Of a stretch of DNA of 46,344 nucleotides, positions 10,418 through 19,424 are shown in pieces. Under the pieces are notes generated by a model that saw only the letters and a program-made list of their open reading frames with translations, was not told where the DNA came from and ran no database searches. How positions within the stretch are numbered: position 1 is the stretch's first letter; each line of letters opens with the position of its first letter. Origin of the DNA: Pseudonocardiaceae bacterium (GTDB lineage Bacteria > Actinomycetota > Actinomycetes > Mycobacteriales > Pseudonocardiaceae). Made by a program: the position numbers and the translations under genes. Location of the stretch: contig WHTH01000034.1 of the NCBI GenBank assembly GCA_009377865.1, forward strand, positions 1 through 46,344, written 5' to 3'.

Positions 10418-13000
10418 TCAGCCAGGGAGGTGGATGAGGCCGAACTCCGTGGGATCGGCCATCAGGTCGTGGCGCGGCAGTACCCGTACGGTGTAGCCGA
10501 GCAGCCCGGCGTGCGGCAGCGGCAGGGTCGCCTCGAACCGATCCCCCGAGCCGTCACCCGGGCCGATGTGGTGCATCGCGACGACCACCGTGTCACGCAG
10601 CTCGTCGGCCTCGTCGACCCGGCCGACCACGGCCTGCGCGTCGAGGTCGGATGGCGCGAGCCCGGCGAGCTCCACCGAAGCCTGCACTGTCATCGGTGAG
10701 CCGAGCTCGGGAGAGTCCGGCATGCCGGAGGTGTCGACGTGGGTCACCCGCACCAAGGGCCACGCGCCCTGCACCCGGGACCGGTAGTCGGCGAGCTCAC
10801 GCGCCCCGGCGAACCGGTTGGCGAACACCCCGGCCGACGACCGGCCAGCCGGCGCGTAGTAACCCTCGACGTACTCCTGCACCATGCGGGAGGCCTGCAG
10901 CTGCGGGCGCAGCGTCGCCAGCGTGTGGCGCACCATCGCCATCCACTGCGCGGGCACCCCGTCGGCGTCGCGGTCGTAGAACCGGGGCGCCACCTGCGAG
11001 GCGATCAGCTCGTAGAGCGCGTTGGCCTCCAAGGTGTCGCGACGGTCCGCATCGGACACGCCGTCGGCCGTCGGGATCGCCCAGCCGTTGTCGCCGTCGT
11101 AGAACTCGTCCCACCAGCCGTCCCGGATGGACAGGTTGAGACCGCCGTTGAGCGCCGACTTCATGCCCGAGGTGCCGCACGCCTCCAGTGGCCGCAACGG
11201 GTTGTTCAGCCACACGTCACAACCCCAGTATAGATAGCGGGCCATGGACATGTCGTAGTCGGGCAGGAAGGCGATGCGGTGCCGCACCTCCGGGTCGTCG
11301 GCGAAGCGCACGATCTGCTGGATCAGCGCCTTGCCGCCGTCGTCGGCGGGATGCGACTTGCCCGCGATCACCAGCTGCACCGGGCGGTCGGGGTCGAGCA
11401 GCAACGCCCGCAGCCGGTCGGGATCGCGCAAGATCAGGGTCAGCCGCTTGTAGGTGGGCACCCGCCGCGCGAAGCCGATGGTGAGCACGTCCGGGTCGAA
11501 CACCTGCGACGTCCAGCCCAGCTCGGGTTCCGATGCGCCACGGTCCAGCCACGCCGCACGCACCCGCCGGCGGACCTCGTCGACCAATCGGGACCGCAGC
11601 GTGGCGCGCAGCTGCCACAGCGTGGCGTCGCCGGACTCGTGCAGCCCCGTCCCGTCGGTGCCGGCTGTGCCAGCTGCGCCGGCTGTGCCCTCGGTGCCGA
11701 GCAGTTCCGAGAGTTCCCGCGCCTCCCAGGTCGGGCCGTGAACGCCGTTGGTCACCGAGCCGATCGGCACCTCGCCGGCGTCGAAGTCCGGCCACAGCGG
11801 GCGGAACATGTCGCGGGAGACCGCTCCGTGCAGCGCCGACACCCCGTTGGCCCGCTGCGCCAGCCGCAAGCCCATGTGGGCCATGTTGAACATGCCGGGG
11901 TCGTCCTCGGCGCCCAGTGCGAGCACGTCGGTGACGTCGACACCCGGCAGCAGCGCGGCACCGTCGCTCGAGCCGGCGAAGTACTGGTGCACCAGGTCGG
12001 ACGGGAACCGGTCGATGCCGGCAGGGACCGGGGTGTGGGTGGTGAACACCGTGCCCGCGCGCACCGCGGTCAGTGCCTCGTCGAACCCGAGATCCTCGGA
12101 TCCGATGAGCTCGCGGATCCGTTCGAGGCCGAGGAAGCCGGCATGGCCCTCGTTGGTGTGGAACACCTCGGGCGGGGGCAGCCCGGCCAGCTCGCAGAAC
12201 GAGCGCACGGCACGGACCCCGCCGACGCCGGCGAGAATCTCCTGCTTGATGCGGTGGTCCTGGCCGCCACCGTAGAGCCGGTCGGTGACTCCGCGCAGCT
12301 CGTCCGGGTTGTCCTCGATGTCGGAGTCGAGCAGCAGCAGCGGGACCCGCCCGATGTCTGCCTTCCAGATCTGGGCCCGCAGCACCTGCCCGCCGGGCAT
12401 CCCGACCCGCACCAGCACCGGCGCGCCGTCGCCGTCGGAGACGAGCTGCAGCGGCAGCCCCTGCGGGTCCAGCACCGGGTAGTGCTCCTGCTGCCAGCCG
12501 TCCAGTGACAGCGACTGGCGGAAGTAGCCCGAGCGGTAGAGCAGCCCGACAGCGACCAGTGGCACGCCCAGGTCCGACGCCGCCTTGAGATGGTCGCCTG
12601 CGAGCACCCCGAGACCGCCGGAGTAGTTCGGCAGCACCTCGGAGACGCCGAACTCCATCGAGAAGTAGGCGATCGCTGCGGGCAGTCCGGTGTCGCGCTC
12701 GCGGCGTTGCTGGTACCAGCGAGGCTCCTCCAGGTAGCCGCGTAGGTCCTCGGCCAGCGCAGCGGTGCGCGCGACCACGTCCTCGTCGCCGGCGAGGTCG
12801 ATCAGCCGCTCGGTGGGGGTCTCCCCCAGCAGCCGTACTGGGTCACCCGACACCCACCGCCAGGTGGCGGGGTCCAGCGCTGCGAACAAATCTCGCGTCG
12901 GCGGGTGCCAGGTCCAGCGCAGGTTCGTGGCCAGCGTCTCCAGCGGCGCCAGCGGACCGGGCAGCTGGGCGCGGACGGTGAAGCGGCGCAGTGCTCTCAC
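10418..13000 (-). CDS. glgP: Alpha-glucan phosphorylase GlgP (GT35)
   Basis: Releases glucose 1-phosphate from the ends of alpha-1,4-glucan, using pyridoxal phosphate. The 860-residue protein opens with the DUF3417-type region [20 protein letters not shown], then [20 protein letters not shown] and HTNEGHAGF, and near the C-terminus the PLP-lysine region [17 protein letters not shown]. These mark the shorter GlgP type found beside glgE in mycobacteria (Rv1328-like). A low-complexity Gly-Thr-Ala insert ([14 protein letters not shown]) interrupts the middle of the protein; it is likely a surface loop. I start at GTG 13000, since TAGGGT eight bases upstream could be the -10 box of a leaderless message and homologues begin here. 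It is divergent from glgE. Confidence 0.93.
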   Translation of the reverse strand: MRALRRFTVRAQLPGPLAPLETLATNLRWTWHPPTRDLFAALDPATWRWVSGDPVRLLGETPTERLIDLAGDEDVVARTAALAEDLRGYLEEPRWYQQRRERDTGLPAAIAYFSMEFGVSEVLPNYSGGLGVLAGDHLKAASDLGVPLVAVGLLYRSGYFRQSLSLDGWQQEHYPVLDPQGLPLQLVSDGDGAPVLVRVGMPGGQVLRAQIWKADIGRVPLLLLDSDIEDNPDELRGVTDRLYGGGQDHRIKQEILAGVGGVRAVRSFCELAGLPPPEVFHTNEGHAGFLGLERIRELIGSEDLGFDEALTAVRAGTVFTTHTPVPAGIDRFPSDLVHQYFAGSSDGAALLPGVDVTDVLALGAEDDPGMFNMAHMGLRLAQRANGVSALHGAVSRDMFRPLWPDFDAGEVPIGSVTNGVHGPTWEARELSELLGTEGTAGAAGTAGTDGTGLHESGDATLWQLRATLRSRLVDEVRRRVRAAWLDRGASEPELGWTSQVFDPDVLTIGFARRVPTYKRLTLILRDPDRLRALLLDPDRPVQLVIAGKSHPADDGGKALIQQIVRFADDPEVRHRIAFLPDYDMSMARYLYWGCDVWLNNPLRPLEACGTSGMKSALNGGLNLSIRDGWWDEFYDGDNGWAIPTADGVSDADRRDTLEANALYELIASQVAPRFYDRDADGVPAQWMAMVRHTLATLRPQLQASRMVQEYVEGYYAPAGRSSAGVFANRFAGARELADYRSRVQGAWPLVRVTHVDTSGMPDSPELGSPMTVQASVELAGLAPSDLDAQAVVGRVDEADELRDTVVVAMHHIGPGDGSGDRFEATLPLPHAGLLGYTVRVLPRHDLMADPTEFGLIHLPG

Positions 13001-13058
13001 GGATGCGGACCCTATCCGGCCGGGAGACGAACGACGCTCGCCTGCACCGTAAGCAGAC

Positions 13059-13094
13059 TTGTGGTGGTATGCAGCGGGATCCGAACCACCACAA
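13059..13094. promoter_or_regulatory. Perfect 10-bp inverted repeat between glgP and glgE
   Basis: TTGTGGTGGT (13059-13068) and ACCACCACAA (13085-13094) are perfect inverted arms around a 16-base spacer, inside the 131-base region between the divergent glgP and glgE genes. It lies 38 bases before the glgE start, so it could be a repressor or activator site, or a hairpin in the glgE leader. Which one cannot be decided from the sequence. Confidence 0.45.
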
Positions 13095-13131
13095 CTGCAC
13101 GCATCGCGTGTGCGACAGGAAGGGCAGCCGG

Positions 13132-15126
13132 TTGAGCGGGCGACTGTGCATCGAGAACGTCTCACCGGTGGTGTCCTGCGGGCGCTACCCGTCCAAGGCG
13201 GTCGTCGGCGAGCACGTCCCGGTCCGCGCGACCGTCTGGCGGGAGGGCCACGACGCGGTCGCCGCGACCGTCGTGTGGCGCGGACCCGGCGACCGGCCGG
13301 GCCGCCAGATCGGGATGCACCCCGCAGTCGAGGACGTGTTCGGTGCGGTCGTGGTGCCCGACCGGGAGGGCATGTGGACCTTCCGGGTGGACGCCTGGAG
13401 CGATCCGTGGGCGACGTGGCGGCATGCTATCGAGGTCAAGATCGGTGCTGGGCAGGCCGCGCCGGAGCTCGGCAACGACCTGGAGCACGGCGCCCTGCTG
13501 CTCGAACGGGTGGCCCGCCGGCCCGGCCAGCGGCTCAACCGCCCCACGCTGGCGGCGGCCGTGGCGGCGCTGCGCGACACCGACCGCACGCTCGGCGAGC
13601 GGGTCGGTCCCGCGCTGGGCACCGCGGTCTCACGGCTGCTAGCCGCGGACCCGATCCGCGACCTCATCGCCCACAGCCCCGTCTACAAGGTGTGGGTGGA
13701 CCGGCCGCGGGCGCTGTTCGGCTCCTGGTACGAGTTCTTCCCGCGCTCGACCGGCGGCTGGGACGAGCGGGGCAACCCGGTGCACGGAACCTTCGCCACC
13801 GCGGCCCGCGAGCTCGAGCGGATCGCGGCGATGGGCTTCGACGTCGCGTACCTTCCCCCCATCCACCCGATCGGCGAGGTCAACCGTAAGGGGCCGAACA
13901 ACACCCTGTCGGCAGGCCCGGCCGATGTCGGCTCGGTATGGGCGATCGGCTCGGCCGAGGGCGGGCACGACGCAGTGCATCCCCGGCTGGGCACGCTCGA
14001 CGACTTCGACGCGTTCGTCGCCCGCGCTCACGACCTCGGCATGGAGGTGGCGCTGGACTTCGCGCTGCAGTGCGCGCCGGATCACCCCTGGGCCACCGAG
14101 CACCCGGAGTGGTTCACCACCCGTCCGGACGGCACGATCGCCTACGCGGAGAACCCACCCAAGCGCTACCAGGACATCTACCCGCTGAACTTCGACAACG
14201 ACCCGCGCGGGATCTATGCCGAGATGCTGCGGGTGCTGCTGCACTGGATCGCGCACGGAGTACGGATCTTCCGGGTCGACAATCCGCACACCAAGCCGCC
14301 CGACTTCTGGCACTGGCTGATCTGGGAGGTCAAGGAGCGCCACCCCGACGTGCTGTTCCTGTCCGAGGCGTTCACCCGCCCCGCCCGGCTCTACGGCCTG
14401 GCCCGGCTCGGCTTCACCCAGTCCTACACGTACTTCACCTGGCGCACCGGCAAGCAGGAGCTGGCCGACTACGCCACCGAGCTGGCGTCACGGGCCGACG
14501 AGATGCGGCCGAATCTTTTCGTCAACACCCCGGACATCCTGCACGCCTCACTGCAGCACGGCGGGCCGGGCATGTTCGCCATCCGCGCCACGCTGGCGGC
14601 GACGCTGTCACCATCGTGGGGCGTCTACTCCGGCTTCGAGCTCTTCGAGCACGTGCCGGCCCGGGAGGGCAGCGAGGAGTACCTCGACACCGAGAAGTTC
14701 CAGCTTCGCCCGAGAGACTTCCGGGGCGCGCGCGCCGACGGCCGCTCGCTGGAGCCGTGGATCACCCGGCTCAACACCATGCGACGGGCACACCCCGCGT
14801 TGCAGCAGCTTCGGACACTGCAGTGCCACCGCACCGACAGCGACTCCCTGCTCGCCTACTCGAAGATCGACCCGGGCAGCGGTGACACGGTGATCTGCGT
14901 GGTCACACTCGACCCGTTCGCCACCGCGGAGGGCACGGTCTGGCTCGACCTGCCCGCGCTCGGCATGGACTGGCAGGACCGTTTCGCCGTCCACGACGAG
15001 GTCACCGGCGAGACCTACGATTGGGGCCAGGTCAACTACGTGCGGCTCGAGCCCTGGCGGGCCATCGCGCACGTCCTCGCCGTCCACCGGTCCGACGGCG
15101 CCCGGTCCAACAGCCTCATGCCGTGA
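13132..15126 (+). CDS. glgE: Maltosyltransferase GlgE (GH13_3)
   Basis: Adds maltosyl units from alpha-maltose 1-phosphate to the non-reducing ends of alpha-1,4-glucan; the key enzyme of the GlgE pathway. The 664-residue protein shows the N-terminal domain ([20 protein letters not shown]), the helical bundle, and a GH13 barrel with nucleophile D383 ([10 protein letters not shown]), acid/base E412 (FLSEAFTRP) and D468 (NTPDILH). The TTG at 13132 is the start: AGGAAGGG at 13117-13124 sits seven bases upstream, and GlgE proteins typically begin just before this point. The longer frame from 12991 has no family similarity. A 22-bp perfect hairpin begins in its last codons. Confidence 0.95.
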   Translation: MSGRLCIENVSPVVSCGRYPSKAVVGEHVPVRATVWREGHDAVAATVVWRGPGDRPGRQIGMHPAVEDVFGAVVVPDREGMWTFRVDAWSDPWATWRHAIEVKIGAGQAAPELGNDLEHGALLLERVARRPGQRLNRPTLAAAVAALRDTDRTLGERVGPALGTAVSRLLAADPIRDLIAHSPVYKVWVDRPRALFGSWYEFFPRSTGGWDERGNPVHGTFATAARELERIAAMGFDVAYLPPIHPIGEVNRKGPNNTLSAGPADVGSVWAIGSAEGGHDAVHPRLGTLDDFDAFVARAHDLGMEVALDFALQCAPDHPWATEHPEWFTTRPDGTIAYAENPPKRYQDIYPLNFDNDPRGIYAEMLRVLLHWIAHGVRIFRVDNPHTKPPDFWHWLIWEVKERHPDVLFLSEAFTRPARLYGLARLGFTQSYTYFTWRTGKQELADYATELASRADEMRPNLFVNTPDILHASLQHGGPGMFAIRATLAATLSPSWGVYSGFELFEHVPAREGSEEYLDTEKFQLRPRDFRGARADGRSLEPWITRLNTMRRAHPALQQLRTLQCHRTDSDSLLAYSKIDPGSGDTVICVVTLDPFATAEGTVWLDLPALGMDWQDRFAVHDEVTGETYDWGQVNYVRLEPWRAIAHVLAVHRSDGARSNSLMP

Positions 15127-15174
15127 AGGGCACCGTCACGGCACCGGAAGCAGTGACGGTGCCCTTCACGGCAT
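15118..15174 (+). terminator. 22-bp perfect hairpin overlapping the glgE stop codon
   Basis: The arm at 15118-15139 (starting ATGCCGTGAAGGGCACC) is repeated exactly in inverted form at 15153-15174, with a 13-base loop. The first arm includes the last glgE codons, ATG CCG TGA. There is no T run, but many actinobacterial terminators lack one. It may end glgE transcripts or protect their 3-prime ends, separating glgE from treS. Similar GTGAAGGGCACC-type palindromes are, from memory, common between genes in this family of actinomycetes. Confidence 0.6.
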
Positions 15175-15301
15175 CGTGGTGTACCCGCCCCGTCCCGCTT
15201 TTGCATCCGGGATCGGGTGCCGGTACGACTGAAGCCACCGGCGCGCCCACGGCCGCTGCGCGGCGGCAGGAAAACCCCGGACGTCCTATGAGGGGTGGCT
15301 G

Positions 15302-17119
15302 ATGTCGACCGACAAGCGTCACGAGGTGCAGCCCGACCTGGAGGGCGTGCCGCACACCGGCGAAGCCACGCTGCCCGACGGGCACCTGGTGGAGCCGCAG
15401 GCCGACGAGTTCCGGCGCGCGAGGGCCGCGCCCAGCGATCCCGCGTGGTTCAAGCGAGCGGTGTTCTACGAGGTGCTGGTGCGCGCGTTCCGTGACGACG
15501 ACGGCAACGGCAGCGGTGACCTCAGGGGCCTGACCAGCAAGCTCGACTACCTCCGGTGGCTGGGCGTCGACTGCCTGTGGCTGCCCCCGTTCTACGCCTC
15601 GCCGCTACGCGACGGCGGCTACGACATCAGCGACTTCCGGGCCGTGCTGCCCGAGTTCGGCACGGTCGACGACTTCGTGGTGTTGCTCGACGAGGCGCAC
15701 CGCCGCGGCATCCGGGTGGTCACCGATCTGGTCATGAACCACACCTCCGAGGCGCACCCGTGGTTCCAGGAGTCCCGCCGCGACCCCGAGGGCCCCTACG
15801 GCGACTTCTACGTCTGGAGCGACGACGGCTCGCCCTACCCCGACGCGCGGATCATCTTCGTCGACACCGAGGGGTCGAACTGGACCTACGACCCGGTGCG
15901 CGGCCAGTTCTACTGGCACCGGTTCTTCAGCCACCAGCCCGACCTGAACTTCGAGAATCCCGAGGTCGGCGAGGCGATGATCGACGTGCTGCGGTTCTGG
16001 CTCGACCTCGGCATCGACGGTTTCCGGCTCGACGCGGTGCCCTACCTGTTCGAGGAGGAGGGCACCGACTGCGAGAACCTGCCGCGCACCCACGAGTTCC
16101 TCAAGCGTTGCCGCAAGGTCGTCGACGACGAGTACCCCGACCGGGTGCTGCTGGCCGAGGCCAACCAGTGGCCGACGGACGTCGTGGAGTACTTCGGCGA
16201 CCCGGCCACCGGCGGCGACGAGTGCCACATGGCCTTCCACTTCCCGCTGATGCCGCGGATCTTCATGGCGGTCCGTCGGGAGTCCCGGTTCCCGATCTCG
16301 GAGATCCTGGCCCAGACACCGGCGATCCCGTCGGGCACCCAGTGGGGCATCTTCCTGCGCAACCACGACGAGCTGACGCTGGAGATGGTCACCGACGAGG
16401 AGCGCGACTACATGTACGCCGAGTACGCGTCAGACCCCCGGATGAAGGCGAACATCGGCATCCGGCGGCGGCTGGCGCCGCTGCTCGACAACGACCGCAA
16501 CCAGCTCGAGCTGTTCACCGCGATGCTGCTCTCACTGCCGGGTTCACCGGTGCTCTACTACGGCGACGAGATCGGGATGGGCGACAACATCTGGCTGGGC
16601 GATCGGGACTCGGTCCGCACCCCGATGCAGTGGACACCCGACCGTAACGCCGGGTTCTCGTTGTGCGACCCGGGTCGGATCTACCTACCGGTGATCATGG
16701 ACCCGGTATACGGCTACCAGTCGGTGAACATCGAGGCGCAGTCGAACTCGTCGCAGTCGCTGCTGAACTGGACCCGGCGGATGATCCAGGTCCGCCACCA
16801 ACATCCCGCCTTCGGTCTCGGCGAGTTCTCCGAGCTCGACTCGTCGAACCCGAGCGTGCTCGCCTACGCCCGGCGCTGGGGCGCACCCGGCAGCACGGAC
16901 GAGAGGCATGACATGGTGATCTGCGTCAACAACCTGTCGCGCTTCCCGCAGCCGGTAGAGCTCGAGCTCTCCGAGCACGCCGGGGAGGTGCTCGTGGAGC
17001 TCACCGGTGGTGTCCACTTTCCCCCGGTCGGCGAGTTGCCCTACTTGCTGACGCTGCCCGGCCACGGCTTCTACTGGTTCGAGGTCGTGGCGTCCGAGCG
17101 CGATCGGGAGGCGGTGTGA
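15302..17119 (+). CDS. treS: Trehalose synthase / maltose mutase TreS (GH13_16)
   Basis: Interconverts trehalose and maltose; here it feeds maltose to the kinase encoded next. The 605-residue protein starts at ATG 15302 behind a GAGGGG box. Catalytic regions are [22 protein letters not shown] with nucleophile D244, LLAEANQWP with E286 and FLRNHDEL with D356. There is no fused maltokinase domain, unlike in some actinobacteria. The stop overlaps the maltokinase GTG by four bases (GTGA), so both proteins are probably made in similar amounts, as expected for the TreS-Pep2 complex known from mycobacteria. CGGACGTCCTA at 15278-15288, just before the start, matches part of the palindrome upstream of the mutase gene at 29 kb. 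Confidence 0.96.
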   Translation: MSTDKRHEVQPDLEGVPHTGEATLPDGHLVEPQADEFRRARAAPSDPAWFKRAVFYEVLVRAFRDDDGNGSGDLRGLTSKLDYLRWLGVDCLWLPPFYASPLRDGGYDISDFRAVLPEFGTVDDFVVLLDEAHRRGIRVVTDLVMNHTSEAHPWFQESRRDPEGPYGDFYVWSDDGSPYPDARIIFVDTEGSNWTYDPVRGQFYWHRFFSHQPDLNFENPEVGEAMIDVLRFWLDLGIDGFRLDAVPYLFEEEGTDCENLPRTHEFLKRCRKVVDDEYPDRVLLAEANQWPTDVVEYFGDPATGGDECHMAFHFPLMPRIFMAVRRESRFPISEILAQTPAIPSGTQWGIFLRNHDELTLEMVTDEERDYMYAEYASDPRMKANIGIRRRLAPLLDNDRNQLELFTAMLLSLPGSPVLYYGDEIGMGDNIWLGDRDSVRTPMQWTPDRNAGFSLCDPGRIYLPVIMDPVYGYQSVNIEAQSNSSQSLLNWTRRMIQVRHQHPAFGLGEFSELDSSNPSVLAYARRWGAPGSTDERHDMVICVNNLSRFPQPVELELSEHAGEVLVELTGGVHFPPVGELPYLLTLPGHGFYWFEVVASERDREAV

Positions 17120-18522
17120 GCAGCCCGACCGAGATGCTCGCCGACCTCACCGACGCGCTGTGGCAGTGGCTGCCGGAGCAGCGCTGGTTCGCCGGTAAGG
17201 ATCGTCCGGTGCTGGGCGTGACGGTGGTGCGCACCACGACGCTCCGCGGCCATAACGGGGGAGGCGACGACCCGGAGCTGCTGCACGCGGTCATCGCGGT
17301 CGACCAGGGCGGGGCCGAACCGGACCACTACCAGCTGCTGCTCGGGCTGCGCCGCGAGCTGCCCGAGCACCTCGGGCATGCCTGGGTGGCCACCGGGGAC
17401 TCCCGCGCGGTCTACGACGCCACCCACGATCCCGGCCTGACCGCACGGCTGCTGGAGCTGATCGCGCACAACTCCGAGATCGACGGCCTGCGCTTCGTCA
17501 CCGAGCCCGGTGCCGAGGTCGACGCGGTCCACCGCTCCCGGCCGGTCGGCGTCGAGCAGTCCCACACGTCGCTGATCTACGGTCACGCCTACATCCTCAA
17601 GCTGTTCCGCCGGCTGATGACCGGCCCCAGCCCGGACCTGGAACTGCACCGCGCGCTGGACGCGGTGGGGTGCCCGCACATCGCCGCCCCGCTCGGCGCG
17701 ATCGAAGGCCGCCTCGACGGCGCGAGCGTCACCCTCGGCATGCTCAACGAGTACCTGCCCAACACCGCGGACGGCTGGGCGATGGCCACCGCGAGCATCC
17801 GCGACCTGCTGGCCGAGACCGAGTCGTCGGCCGCCGGCGCGCACCCCGAGGACGTCGGTGGGGACTTCGCCTCCGAGGCACACCGGCTGGGCAACGCCGT
17901 GGCGACCGTGCACCGTGACCTGGCGCGCGCGCTGGGCCGGACCGAGGCCGGCAGCGGGGAGCTGCCCCGGGTGGCCGCCGGCATGCACCGCCGCCTCGAT
18001 GCCGTGCTCGCGTCGGTCCCCTCGCTGGCCGAACACGAGACGGCACTGCGCGCCGCCTTCGACCAGGTCGCGGCGCTGTCGGGTCCGGTGACCGTGCAGC
18101 GGGCGCACGGGGACCTGCACCTCGGGCAGGTGTTGCGGGCCGTCACGGGTTGGGTGCTGATCGACTTCGAGGGCGAGCCCGCGGCACCACTGGCCGAGCG
18201 CATCGAACCGGTCTCACCGCTGCGCGACGTCGCCGGGATGTTGCGCTCCTTCGACTACGCCGCACACCACATGCTGATCGGCGAGACCGAGCCGGGGCCG
18301 CACTCGGATGCGGCGCGTGAATGGGCCGGCCGCAACCAGCAGGCGTTCTGCGACGGCTACGCCGAGGGCGGCGAGGACCCGCGGTCGCAGCCCGCGCTGC
18401 TGCGCGCCTTCGAGCTCGACAAGGCCGTTTACGAGGTCGGCTACGAGTACGCCAACCGGCCGGCGTGGCTGCCGATCCCGCTGGCCGCCATCGCCAGGAT
18501 CGCCGGGCACCACGATCTGTGA
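17116..18522 (+). CDS. mak: Maltokinase (Pep2/Mak)
   Basis: Phosphorylates maltose with ATP to alpha-maltose 1-phosphate, the GlgE substrate. The 468-residue protein has the N-terminal cap domain with [20 protein letters not shown], then the kinase lobes with [20 protein letters not shown] (the phosphate-binding region), the catalytic HGDLHLGQ with D333 and the metal-binding DFEGEP with D350, ending with [12 protein letters not shown]. Length is usual for the family. It starts at GTG 17116, overlapping the treS stop. With TreS, GlgE and GlgB it completes the trehalose-to-glucan route in this window. Confidence 0.95.
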   Translation: MSSPTEMLADLTDALWQWLPEQRWFAGKDRPVLGVTVVRTTTLRGHNGGGDDPELLHAVIAVDQGGAEPDHYQLLLGLRRELPEHLGHAWVATGDSRAVYDATHDPGLTARLLELIAHNSEIDGLRFVTEPGAEVDAVHRSRPVGVEQSHTSLIYGHAYILKLFRRLMTGPSPDLELHRALDAVGCPHIAAPLGAIEGRLDGASVTLGMLNEYLPNTADGWAMATASIRDLLAETESSAAGAHPEDVGGDFASEAHRLGNAVATVHRDLARALGRTEAGSGELPRVAAGMHRRLDAVLASVPSLAEHETALRAAFDQVAALSGPVTVQRAHGDLHLGQVLRAVTGWVLIDFEGEPAAPLAERIEPVSPLRDVAGMLRSFDYAAHHMLIGETEPGPHSDAAREWAGRNQQAFCDGYAEGGEDPRSQPALLRAFELDKAVYEVGYEYANRPAWLPIPLAAIARIAGHHDL

Positions 18523-18617
18523 TCGCCGAACGCTCCTGTCAGCCGGATGGAGCCGGGTGGTCGCTGGCGGTGATCGGTAGGGTCCGCCACGGTGATCCCG
18601 ATTGTCGAGGAGTGCAT

Positions 18618-19424
18618 ATGGCCGAACAGAGTTGGGTGCCGCCGGGTGTTGACGTCGACCAGCCGAGCGCGGCGCGGACCTACGATTACCAGCTCGGCGG
18701 CGGGCACAACTTCGCCGCAGACCGTGAGCTGGGCGAGCGGCTGACGGCGGCGATGCCGGGAATGCGGGATATCGCGCGGCTCAACCGGGCCTTCCTGCGC
18801 CGTGCGGTGCTGTATCTCGTGTCCTCGGGGGTGCGGCAATTCCTCGACCTCGGCTCGGGCATCCCCACAGTGGGCAACGTCCACGAGATCGCGCAGCAAG
18901 CCGACGAGCAAGCCAGGGTGGTCTATGTGGACAAGGAGCCGGTCGCCGCGGCGCACAGCAGGCTGCTGCTGGACGGCAACGAGGCAGCCACCATGGTCCA
19001 AGCCGACATGTGCGAGCCGGAGGGCGTGTTGCAGGCGGCCGAGACCCAGCGACTGCTGAACTTCGACGAACCGGTCGGCTTGCTCATGGTCGCGGTGTTT
19101 CACCTCGTGCCCGACGAGCAGCACCCGCGCGAGATCGTGGCCAGGTACCGGGACCCACTGGCCCCCGGCAGTTTCCTGGCGTTGTCCCACTTCACCGCCG
19201 ACAGTCGCCCCGAGGAGATGGCTGCGGTCGTCGAGCTGTCGAGGCGGATGGACGACCAGTTCTATCCGCGAACCCGAGCGGAGGTCACCGATCTGTTCAC
19301 CGGGTTCGACCTCGTCGAGCCGGGTGTGGTGAGCACGGCACGGTGGCGCCCGGAAGTGCCCGAGGAGCTCGGGCCGGACGCCGAGCATTCGGAAATCTAT
19401 GCCGGAGTGGGCCGCAAGCCGTGA
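18618..19424 (+). CDS. SAM-dependent methyltransferase-like protein (DUF574 family)
   Basis: A 268-residue protein of the family typical of actinomycetes, often called S-adenosyl-L-methionine-dependent methyltransferase. Its start VDVDQPSAARTYDYQLGGGHNFAADRELGERL is split here as the familiar ARTYDYQLGG and NFAADRELG motifs, and the SAM-binding loop is FLDLGSGIPTVGNVHE with acidic D in VVYVDKEPVA. It starts at ATG 18618 behind GAGGAG; TAGGGT at 18578-18583 may be its -10 box. The stop overlaps the next gene (GTGA), so it is coupled to the PAS-GGDEF-EAL protein. The substrate is unknown. Family members often sit beside regulators, so a role in signalling or small-molecule methylation is only a guess. 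Confidence 0.85.
   Translation: MAEQSWVPPGVDVDQPSAARTYDYQLGGGHNFAADRELGERLTAAMPGMRDIARLNRAFLRRAVLYLVSSGVRQFLDLGSGIPTVGNVHEIAQQADEQARVVYVDKEPVAAAHSRLLLDGNEAATMVQADMCEPEGVLQAAETQRLLNFDEPVGLLMVAVFHLVPDEQHPREIVARYRDPLAPGSFLALSHFTADSRPEEMAAVVELSRRMDDQFYPRTRAEVTDLFTGFDLVEPGVVSTARWRPEVPEELGPDAEHSEIYAGVGRKP

Noticed and set aside
11641-11700. Repetitive Gly-Thr-Ala codons inside glgP as a possible recombination or phase-variation repeat
   Set aside because: The repeat units are imperfect and keep the frame; a low-complexity surface loop is a sufficient explanation.
12991-13131. Longer GlgE starting at 12991
   Set aside because: The extra 47 residues have no GlgE character and cross the control region; the TTG at 13132 has a well-placed ribosome-binding site.
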